Positions 36,332 to 45,888 of a stretch of DNA of 64,000 nt are shown here, one piece after another. The DNA comes from Diploscapter coronatus (Eukaryota; Nematoda; Chromadorea; Rhabditida; Rhabditidae), in assembly GCA_964036155.1 (NCBI GenBank), contig OZ038422.1:51297201-51361200 (forward strand). The letters are read 5' to 3'. Under the pieces are notes generated by a model. That model worked only from the letters and a program-made list of their open reading frames with translations. It was not told where the DNA came from and searched no databases. The stretch's first letter is position 1, and every line of letters starts with the position of its first letter. The position numbers and the translations under genes are program-made.

Positions 36332-38169
36332 TTACTTTTTCTCCCTTCTAAATATGCACTGGATCATGCTCAATGCAGCTTCCCTTACATAGTTCAGGAA
36401 TAAGATCATGTAGAGCTCATAAAGTATCCCCGTAGAAGATAAAGTTAGAATTACTGCATTAACCAGGTCTAAATATCCTGATTACTGTCTTTTTTCAAAT
36501 TAAAAAATAATTTACTTTGTGCATAAATGTTGTAGATAAAAAGAACAACTAGTATCGCAATTGGCACTGACATGAATGAAAATAGTACGACGATCTAAAT
36601 TAAAAAAAAATATTTGTAAAAGTTACGAAAATATACCTGCATAATCGAATCTTTCATAAGCATAATTTCCATTCGACTCTTCGCAGTTGATGAATTTCGT
36701 CGAAATTTACGCATTTCGGTATAAGTTAGTCGGGCGATATAAATAATAACTGAAAATGGACTATTCGAAAACCGCATGATATCAAGACCTCAAGACATGC
36801 GAAATAGAGTATGGCTTGGGTAGGGTATTGGCTGATAGGATTTCTTTTACCACACTATTTCTCATGTCGCGTGGTTTACAAGTTGCCTTTTAGAAATTTT
36901 AACGGTATTTTTGAATGATTCAAATTTCAATAATTCAAACTCAAAACGACCTTTTCATTAAAAAATATTACCTATTCCAATCACGCCCAGAAACGCGATC
37001 CATCGCATAGCGAAATCGACGACAATTCTTTCCCAATAAGCTCCTGTCGTGAATCTGCTGTCGGCCGTTTTATTCGCAGTCCCGTAGCCACAAGCACCCA
37101 CTTCCTTTATTGACTCATAGCAGGTGTAGTTCTGAAAAATAAACAAGTGTAGAAATTTTACCTGTTTCATTCTGATCACAAAACAGTGATTAAAATAAAT
37201 TCATCTTAGACACTTCCTGTTTATCTGATTACGGTAAAAATGCGCTTTGATGTTTTTAGAATGAGCCAGGAGCGTTAAAATTATGTTTCGAGTGTATTTG
37301 TTTTTATTTTTATTTAAGAAAAAGGCTAGAAGTTAGAACGTTTGGAATATCGATTTCTCGGAATTTCAGTCAAATTTACTCCGAATATTTTTTAAATTAA
37401 ATTGAAAAACTTGAGTATATATGGAGGAAAACCTTACAACATATCGATCCCAGATCTTCTGATTACAAAATAGTCCATTTTGATATCGGATATTATCGTA
37501 AATATGAATAAATGGACCGCCAATAAAAATGCAAAATATGATTTTTGTGGCGATGTTGATCACGATAAATTGTATGGACTTTTTCTTATAACTAACGATG
37601 GCCTTCAAGCGAGCGAGAAACATTTCACTAAAAATTTCAGAATATTCTTCAATTCACTACGGAAAATTACGTGATAACAGCCATTGATAAAAATATAGAT
37701 GAGATTAGGAGATCAATTTGGTTGGCTGGATTTATGCCCAAATAATTTAATAGCCCTTCGGTTTTCAGTAGTAAAAATGGAGAATAAAACTGCACTCTCA
37801 AACCTGAAAATGATTAGTTTCACAAAAAATTCATGATTTAAATGGTATTCCGTGCTTTTCTAGATGACTTTTTAATTTGGAATCGACATTTTTGCTCAAT
37901 TTGAATTCAAACTAGACTCGAAATCAGTAAATTTTCACAACTTTAAAGTTGGCCTAAAATGTCTAACCTTCAGTCGGTATAAAAATGCACAAATTCCCGA
38001 CAAATTGCGATAGAATAAAATAATATTTGATGCTCTTGACTCGTTTTGGGCATTTGAATATCATAGCCGGAACCATGAATACTCCCATAGCTGTGGTCAC
38101 GAAATAGATAACGTGAAGCATTACAGAATAAACGGGAGTTTCCTTTTGAAACGAGGAACATTCGATCAT
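36332..38169 (-). CDS. Serpentine 7TM chemoreceptor, srh-like
   Basis: Predicted G-protein-coupled chemosensory receptor of 337 residues. The seven exons are 37968-38169, 37671-37803, 37438-37627, 36972-37131, 36637-36749, 36516-36594 and 36332-36468. They total 1014 nt with consistent phases. The first exon has a hydrophobic helix followed by KCPKRVKSIKYYFIL, which resembles the Srh/Sri signature (FKTPKxMKSVKWYLL). Further hydrophobic helices appear in every exon. The RKFRRNSSTAKSRMEIMLMK stretch before the sixth helix fits the third cytoplasmic loop, and the tail is basic. Start is at the first Met of the open exon. No splice acceptor directly precedes it. Srh is preferred over Sri or Str on pattern only; the ligand is unknown. 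Confidence 0.78.
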
Positions 38170-39226
38170 TCTCTTTGCGAATAAACTAACTTTTCGTGCT
38201 CTATCAACAGGTATTCGGGAAGTGTAATTTTTAACTTCAAATTACGGACAAATGCAGTTCAAGGGCACGTAAATATGTTGAGTACTAAACAAATTTGAAA
38301 ATTATTGCCTTCTTCTATCACTTCAACTATATAATTTGTAGGCGAAATCTCGCAAAGACGAATTTAGACTTTGACTGAAAGAGGAAGTTTCACTTGCAGA
38401 AAATTAGTATGGGGCATACTGTACGTGTTTCACTTCCGGATGATTCAACTTGACATTTGGTGGAAAATGATAAATCTCGCTAAAACCATAATGACTGGTT
38501 GAAAGATTTACATGACATCATGTAATTTCCTCTTTTCTTGAATAGTGATGTGATAAATTGAAGAGCTTCATACGAATAATTATAGAGGTGCACATTTTAT
38601 TGAATAGACTAAAAAGTGCTGAGAAGTTTCATTTCCAAAACACAATAATTTTCCTTCGAAATAAATAGCATTAGCTGAAATCTATGCTAATTTATGCATT
38701 TCGGAATTTTTCATACCATCTTGCTTAACAAAATGAACATTGATGCTGATTTGATTTTATACATAATTCTGATAATATGATCATTTTATTTCAAATTAGT
38801 AAATATCCTGAATATTCGAATTTGCATCTTCATTCTGCTATTTTACTCTAAAAATCTAAGACCGTTCTTCATTTGTGGTTCTAATATTGCAAAGAAATTT
38901 CATAGGTCATAGATTCAAACAATTGAATTCTGGTTTCGGTTTTATTTCATATAATTCAGTTTTATTTTGAGTTTATTCTAATTTTCAAATTTTAATAAAA
39001 TCTAACCACTTATAAAAATCTATGAATGGTCTTCATAAATAGTGATTGCGAAATAGTGTCCTAGTGTCCTACAATCTCTCTAGCTCTCTAAAACACCAAC
39101 ACTATTTCTTCCCAACACTTCCATGACTAGTCAGTTCTATCGTTTCATTGTTTCGGATGTGATGGTGAATACCTTCTCTCATATTTCACTATGTCAGAAT
39201 GTTGCTCCAGTTGTCAGATGCTTGAC
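38170..39226. promoter_or_regulatory. Intergenic region upstream of U2
   Basis: AT-rich, no protein gene seen. The last 170 bp before the U2 RNA start carry a pyrimidine-rich stretch (39060-39115) and GACTAGTC at 39125. U1 has CACTAGTC at 39777. A proximal sequence element should lie 50-70 bp upstream of the start, but I cannot define it. Confidence 0.4.
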
Positions 39227-39409
39227 ATCGCTTCTCGGCCTTATGGCTAAGATCAAAGTTAGTAACTGTTCTTATCGAATTAACCTTCGATATCTCCTCA
39301 ATTGAGGAGAACAAGGTTGTTTGATTTTTGGAGGCTTGATCGGAACCGGGGCTTGCTCCGACCGATCACGGGTCGTTCCAGCGTGGCACTAGAGCTGGAC
39401 ACGGCCCAC
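39227..39409 (+). ncRNA. U2 spliceosomal snRNA
   Basis: Starts ATCGCTTCTCGGCC and continues GGCTAAGATC, as in U2 of all eukaryotes. Stems I, IIa (ATCGAA with TTCGAT) and IIb (TCCTCAATTGAGGA) can form. The Sm site GATTTTTGG is intact. Stem III/IV elements pair (GATCGG with CCGATC; GGGGCTTGCTCC; TCCAGC with GCTGGA) and the end is CACGGCCCA. Stem sequences differ from C. elegans by compensating changes, which argues for a working gene. However, the branch-point recognition segment reads GTTAGTAACTG where GTGTAGTATCTG is expected (see findings). Ends are set by homology. Confidence 0.93.
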
Positions 39410-39840
39410 ACCCCAAATGGGGTAATATGAAACTGAAGAGATAAAGGAAAATACAGGCATGTGAATGATATGAAATTCAGATATTCCAATTTCCAAACCT
39501 AGAAACCCGTGTCGAATACGTAATAATATCATTCATTCTGTTATGCAGACTCATAAACATGCACATTATTATTATTATTATTCAGATATGCTAATTTCAT
39601 ATTTTGGTAGTCTGTAATTGGTTGAAGAAAAAAGCGCCAAAAATCAAATTTCTTTTCAATCCACTGGCAAAGTGACTATGTGAACTATAGTATTTCTCTC
39701 TTCCCTTCTATTTCCATGCACTGTCTTCCCCACTTTCGAAAGTGTCTAGCCATCTTTCCTCCCTATTCTATCATGCACTAGTCAATATGGTCCAGAATAT
39801 CTCAATCACTCCCCATTTCTTCCCCCTGCCAGCGACTCAT

Positions 39841-40000
39841 AAACTTACCTGGTCGGGAGACACCGCGATCAAGAAGGCGGTTATCTGTGGCGAGGCCCGG
39901 GCATTGCACTTCGGTCTGGGCTGACCTGCACGGCAGCTCCGAGTTGGGGTTCGCCGACGACTAAATTTTTGAGTGAGGGGCTGCGTTCGCGCGGCCCTGA
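39841..40000 (+). ncRNA. U1 spliceosomal snRNA
   Basis: Begins AAACTTACCTGG, the 5' splice-site recognition sequence in the form used by nematodes. It continues through GCGATCAAGAAGGC (stem I), GAGGC..GGGCATTGCACTTCGG (stem II, U1A-type loop), the Sm site AAATTTTTGAG and terminal stem IV GGGGCTGCG-TTCG-CGCGGCCC. About 160 nt, the usual length. It lies 430 bp after U2 on the same strand. Upstream is a pyrimidine-rich tract with CACTTTCGAAA at 39731, also present upstream of the SL RNA gene. Confidence 0.96.
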
Positions 40001-40245
40001 TTTGGAGTCTGAAATAAACAAAAGAAGAAGGGTATTGAATTCATGAAATGACAAGACAAAATGACAATAGAACTGACATTGAATTCGACTCTCAGCCGGA
40101 TGATTCGATGATCCAGAATGTACTTCAGCAGACCAAAAACTAACTGAATGAATGTTTTAAACACTGAGATATCTTGCATGCCAATCATCTATTTCTTTGT
40201 TGCATTCACCTTGAATAGTATGTAATCAATTCAGTCAAATGCGAA

Positions 40246-40256
40246 CACTTTCGAAA
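40246..40256 (+). promoter_or_regulatory. CACTTTCGAAA element upstream of SL2 gene
   Basis: The same 11-mer occurs at 39731-39741, 110 nt before U1. Here it is 155 nt before the SL RNA start. Candidate shared upstream element of this small-RNA gene cluster, but not seen before U2. Confidence 0.3.
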
Positions 40257-40400
40257 CAGCTCCACCATTCTTTCTGTTCGCGTCATTTCCACTGCCTGTC
40301 TGCACTCTCCAGCATTTTATTATGTGGCTAGTGCGTTTGCAATGTCATTTGTCATACAACACAAAACCTGTATTAATATCTGTACCACACTGAACTCGTC

Positions 40401-40512
40401 GGTTTTTAACCCAGTTACTCAAGGTAAATCTTGGAATTCGATCAAGTCTCGACTTGTGTCGAATAAAGCACTTTTTGGAACCAACCTTTCTGGGGACAGC
40501 CGGAAGGGAATC
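40401..40512 (+). ncRNA. SL2-type spliced-leader RNA
   Basis: The 23-nt leader GGTTTTTAACCCAGTTACTC plus AAG matches C. elegans SL2 with one extra T. It is followed by the donor GTAAAT. Downstream is a stem (AATTCGA..TCGAAT), an Sm site ACTTTTTGG at 40470-40478, and a closing hairpin (CCTTTC with GGAAGG). This is the three-part plan of nematode SL RNAs, about 110 nt. The product donates the capped leader to downstream cistrons of operons. The 3' end is set by the hairpin and is approximate. Confidence 0.93.
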
Positions 40513-40774
40513 TAGTTTCATTCCTAACAGATTTAGGAACTATGTTCATAATCAAAAACATATTTTGACACTGGTGAAGCAATGTTCGTTACCCGAATTG
40601 CACAAAACTGATTTTGTTCGTTTATTAAAACGAAAGCAGGTAATTGTGTGCATGAATATTTCTTCAATGCAGAAAATCTATCAATAAGAAAACAATTCTC
40701 GTGACAGTCTGACTTTTCTTCAATTGGATAAAATTAAATTTCATTATCGATGAAAAACTTCCATGTTGGCAGAT

Positions 40775-40865
40775 ATTTCATTTGTTACACGGGCAGATTC
40801 CCTATTCCACAAATTAGTATTCCCCAAAACCTCATTTCTCATTTGATCTCAATTTCATGGTTACC
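40775..40865 (+). repeat. Dispersed direct repeat, copy 1
   Basis: About 90 bp containing ACGGGCAGATTCC and CATTTCTCATTTGATCTCAA. Recurs with some changes at about 43185-43275 (copy 2, in an intron of the second receptor gene). Nature unknown. The remaining sequence between 40513 and 41344 shows no gene. Confidence 0.7.
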
Positions 40866-41344
40866 ACTCTTCACTGCATGCAATAAACACGATCATTCGA
40901 AATGAATGGGAATTCTTGGTTGTCACATTTTATACAAATTTGCATCTTGAAAAATGGACATATTGAACACGGAAAGTTTGAATAAGATAGTTGCTTTTTG
41001 AATTTTTTACAATTAAGTTTGCATTTTGATATTTTGATTTATGCGAGCGCAAATGCACTTACATTTTGTGTGTATTCTATATTAAGAAAATGCTATTATT
41101 TCAATTTTGTGGTATGGCAGGTATGAAATTTTGCCTTTTCATGGAAACAATTTTCTCAAAATTAATCAACATAAATTCACCTGCAAAAATATGCATCTCT
41201 TGAGATCAAAAACGTCATTACAAAATCAAAGAGAAACTTAAAATAAACAAAGTTGAGCATAAAAATCAAAATAGAATAATAAACCCAAAATATCCGTGAG
41301 TTTATTAGACAAAAGAAATAAATAGTGTTAAATTGTTCCATCTA

Positions 41345-44273
41345 TCAGGCAGTATTAGTAACGTTATTCGGAATTGTGATATTATAGATTTTATTCCTTT
41401 GAGTTTGGTTATTGTCTGGTTTTCGTGCTAAAGTCTTCACCATGATGTTTTTCGTCTTCGGTTTTTCACGATTTTGAACTTTTAAGCGCTAAAATTCAAT
41501 GGGAACTGTATAGATAAATATCATAATTATTAAAAATTGCACTATTCTACCTGAATTGCACTTCTAGTCAGGAAATAAAGTGTCAAAAACTGAATTTGTG
41601 GGCCAAAGCTTTCAATCATAGCTGCGTATCTCTAAATTCATTTTAAAGCTCATTTAATTTTGGGAGGTTGTATGGAAACTTTACGACATCATAATGCGAG
41701 ACTTGAGCAAAATAGGATGCGTGAAATCAGAGGAGTGTTTATTTCCCTGCGGCAATTAATAAGAGTAGTAACTAATAGGTATCCCCGTTGTCCCACAATT
41801 TGTGACTTTTTTCGGGCGAGAGATTTATGAATGAAAGAGTGCAGAGAAGCTAGGAAAAAGTTGCAATTTGTGAGAAAACAGGGATAGTAAGTAGTAAACA
41901 AAAACTATTGGATTTTTTGCTTACTACTTATTACTTTTATTAATTGCCTTCAGCTATTATTTCGCCATATCTCATATCATGATCGTCTTGCGGTTCTCAT
42001 TTTGCCTTTTATGAATATCCTTACAAGAAAATCATTTGGATTTACGGAATTCGAAGGCAGGTACCCAATAATTCCAGCACAATAGATGATTATTTCAACA
42101 ATTGTCTGAAACAATATCCATCATTCATAAGAAATATTTCATGTAAATTTTCTACATGAGCTATCAGCCGTAGACTCAAGCCATTTTCACCTTTTCTCAA
42201 ATTCTCAGACATTTTGCTATACTGTTGCTTGAGCTTCTTCAATAAATAAACGGTACTCCAGATAAAAATCGGAATTAATATGCCATCTATTATGACAGTT
42301 GTTGTGTATTGAACAGAAAAATGCTGAACTTGGAATTGCATTCATCCTGGTTAAAAGTATAATTCAAAACGTCATATTGGTCAGGGGTGTTCTGAATTTC
42401 GATTACGAAAAATTTTAAATTCGGAGATTTTTGGGTTTCGGAATTCCAATTTTAAGTTCGAAAGTTTAAAGAGTAAAATGTTGAACACCCCTGATATAGA
42501 TTTTCTTACATAATACTGCATAGATTCGACTAAATCATCGATCAGCAACATATTCCAACCACCATCCTCCTGTAGTTCTACACCAAATTGATGATGCCAT
42601 TGACGCTTCAGATTATTCAATTCTCTTCTATGATTCTTATATGGCTCATTGCCAACAAATATGATGCGATAAAAGGTTCTTGCATCCATAAAGTGATAAA
42701 TGAGCGGAATAATTATCATTGAAGCAACGAATATGCATTTGTTGAGGTTTGTGATTCGATCATTTGGTTTACTGAAATAGTTTTTGAAAGATTCATGAAA
42801 TTTATATAGATCTAGGAAGAATTTGAATCATACTCAAAAATAGACGAGAGGAAATCGCAAAGCAAAATCATAATTATGACTTCAAAACTCTCTCCGGAAT
42901 ATTTTTTTTTGAAAATTTCAAGCTAGAGAGAAAAATATTTTTTAAAATCTTATGGGGTTAGGTTGCAGGGCCATTTTGGCTTAAATCCTCCCTAAGTTGG
43001 AACTTATATTCATACTCAGAAAATGCCCTCGCCCGCTGGACTGCCATTGCACAGGATACAAATTTGATCACATTTGCAATAATCATTACCCATGATGAAA
43101 TCATGTAACCATAAATCTGAACAATATAAAATATACAAATAAACGAGCAGAACAAAGTTAGGGGTCAAGTAATAATACTTTTTAATTGTTGTACGGGCAG
43201 AATTCCTCATTCACAAAATTAGCATTCCCCAAAATCTCATTTCTCATTTGATCTCAAACTCATCTCATTACCACTTTCCTCGACATGAAATAAATACGCT
43301 TTAGAAGTCAGCGTGTTTTTTTGTAAAGTGAAATCAGAGAATCAAGTACAAAAGGGTTTCCGAATCAAAGTTTCTCATTCGATCACTGTTGAGTGGATCG
43401 TGACCAGAAAAGGGGTCAACAAATCCTACTAAATCAAATGGAAACAGGTTCAAACTTTTCTGTATTACAAAAAAAACTTATGAGATAAATACTGCATGAT
43501 TTGACTACCTTCAATCTATGAACATTATCAAAAATATAGAGCTTAAGTCCAATTGATTTAGAGTAATGACTTATATGTATATAAAAGTAATGTTTACCTT
43601 AATATCATAATTGTACTTACAGCATATGTATTTCAGCTGTAAATAGTGGTTATGATATATCTAAAATATATAGAGCTATGTCTGAAACAATCAACTCACA
43701 ACAATGATGGTAATTAGCATATAGACACATTTCAATATTAATAACGATAGCAACTGTTTTTCAAATGCTGAAAATTTTGTCGATTTCTTTATTAATATCG
43801 TAATCATTCGTATTCCAAGTATGAATAGAACTAGTCGTAATAAATATTGCCAAACGAACATTAGATATGTGCTAACATCAAAACCTTCAAGAGGAATTGC
43901 TAAAAGTATACATATGTTGAATTTAATAAGCAAAAATAACTAATAATTTAAAAGAAAGATTTTCAGATACAAAATGTCTTACTTACGGAGTGGGTAATAT
44001 CTAATGAAAGTGAAAAATGCATCATAACATGTAGTGGATTCGGCAAAACCTAGGAAAATTTATATATAAGATTTTTAATTTCTAACATTTTGCAAAATTC
44101 ATTAGCCTAAAAACTGATATTATTATACATGTCTCTAATGTGCAAAAATTTGTTGAATGATTTAATTGAAAAATGCTGAATATACTCTCGCAGAGTTCCA
44201 CGCTAGCGCCAGTTTGATCAAAATATTCATACATATAGTCGGGATCGATAGATGCGTTTAGGCAAACATACAT
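41345..44273 (-). CDS. Serpentine 7TM chemoreceptor, sra/sre-superfamily-like
   Basis: Predicted chemosensory GPCR of 407 residues from nine exons: 44129-44273, 43987-44049, 43700-43899, 43016-43116, 42510-42771, 42156-42323, 42046-42105, 41551-41631 and 41345-41488. They total 1224 nt with all phases closing. Hydrophobic helices appear in most exons: LMFVWQYLLRLVLFILGIRM, ILKCVYMLITIIV, MISSWVMIIANVIKFV, NKCIFVASMIIIPLIYHF and DGILIPIFIWSTVYLL. CAMAVQRARAFS after the third helix and LSLRLIAH in a later loop recall Sra/Sre-type receptors (ERxxAT and LSxRxQxxEN patterns). The C-terminal tail is basic and Asn-rich. The exon ending at 42156 could read on in frame (VENLHEIF), but no donor follows that would keep the frame. 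Subfamily and ligand are uncertain. Its last exon has a relic copy at 44.7 kb. Confidence 0.72.
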
Positions 44274-44667
44274 TATTATATTGAATTATATCGAATCAAA
44301 GAAAGTTAGCGATTTTAATTCGAACTCGTTGTTTTGGTAGTAGAATCAAGTTTTTAATAAGAAGTTTCTAATAGTAAAGTTTTATTGCGAAATTAAACAG
44401 TAAAAATATTTGGTTACCAAGGAAGGAACTGAGATTTTTTTGTTGTGAATTTCAATTTATATCAGGTGGTTTTTTGTGAATTTCAATTTATACCAGGTGA
44501 TTTTTTGCTGTGAATCTATCATATGATTTATCATGATAATCTTAATTAAAAATTAATCTAAAGTAGTATCGAGATTTGTCTATTTTATGAAAATCAAAAT
44601 CTAACAAACATAAATACGAACAATGAGATAGAATTTGTATGATTTGAAATTGTTATTGGATAAGGTG

Positions 44668-44768
44668 ATATTGTATATTCTATTCCTTTGAATTTGATTT
44701 TTGTCGTCTTTTCGAGTCGGTGTCTTTACTACAACGTCAACTTTTTTGCTTTAATTTTTCTCGATTCT
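44668..44768 (-). pseudogene. Relic of a receptor last exon
   Basis: Minus strand reads CAAATTCAAAGGAATAGAAT and GTAAAGACACCGACTCGAAA, close to the last exon of the neighbouring receptor (41345-41488: CAAACTCAAAGGAATAAAAT, GTGAAGACTTTAGCACGAAA). A stop codon (GTAGTAAAG) interrupts the frame. No other receptor exons are recognised nearby. Leftover of a tandem duplication upstream of the intact gene. Confidence 0.7.
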
Positions 44769-45171
44769 GAGTATCCAATAGTTAAATTTCGATAAATTTT
44801 GACTTAAGATCAGCAACTTCTTTTTATAGGGAATTTTGCAGACAACAATATATTTTCCTTCTTAGAAGCGCATTGGGATATTTTGTGTGCATTTCAATTA
44901 CAAACAGGTGATTATTTGCAATTATTTTTAGCTGTATACAGTATACTCGTTCAATTTGAATTTTTTATTTGGGAGAAAAATTCAAAAGTTGAGCACATGT
45001 TATGATGGAAATCAGGGCTGCAAATTTGAAACCCGACATGATATAAGAGAGGCAGAAAACGGTGAAATAGCGGGATACCCGCTATTCGGAACAGCCCAAT
45101 TCGGAACTTTTTGTGAATAGCCCCTCTGGATGCAATGCAAAATAGTTCCGAATTGGGGGTATCTCTCAACG

Positions 45172-45475
45172 ATATGTTGATGTTCAATACTAAGCGCAAA
45201 TGCAAATTTGATAGTCAAAAATCGAAAGTGACACAGTAGTTCCGAATAGTTTAGTTTTAACGGTCGTACTGATTAGCAAAACTGCTTCCATATGAAAAAA
45301 AACAAAATAAACTTGAATAAAGTAGGGTTAGTTTTTCTTAATCAGTTTTCACCACAGATCATGGATTCAAACTCACCGCTTTTGAATTCCACTGTAAGTT
45401 ATCAATCATCGACCATATATAAGTCAAAATAAGAAAAAATAACGTAAAATTTTATTCAACAAGGTAAATAGATAT
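45172..45475 (+). pseudogene. Truncated duplicate of the kelch gene 5' end
   Basis: Matches about 33060-33405: shared GTTCAATACT, TTTAACGGTCGT, TTGAATAAAGTAG and an ATG at about 45361 followed by the same first exon with three amino-acid changes (MDSNSPLLNST), the donor GTAAGTTATC and 80 bp of intron 1. No downstream kelch exons follow. The following 400 bp, up to the DARS2 stop, are unrelated. Confidence 0.8.
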
Positions 45476-45888
45476 TTTCTAATATCCTAAATTCTATCTA
45501 TCTAAACATGATAACTTTGAGGAAAAAATCGTGAAGATTAAAAATTCGGCATTCAATGAAAATATGTAACCCTTATAGTTATATCATCACGTTCAAAAGT
45601 TTTATATTTTTATACCACTGAATTAGGATAATTATTCAGTAACAAATCGACTGTTTTTGGAATATCTCAATTCGTCGATGTTTGTAACGAGAAAAATTCA
45701 AATATCTTTATTCTTGGAAAGTTCATTCTTTTTCGTCTAAATTAGGATTGCTTTGATTCGAAATCTCTCAACTTTTCTAAGAAAATCATTATAATTTGAA
45801 ATTCTTAGAATGCTGGCTCAATATTTTATCAGCTTCATTTTTTTCTAAAAATATTCTGAACTTTCCAAAAATATCGTATTTTTCGAAT

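Noticed and set aside
39910..41300. Further spliceosomal or leader RNAs (U4, U5, U6, SL1) near the cluster
   Set aside because: I looked for their conserved cores and a further Sm site with flanking stems on both strands and found none.
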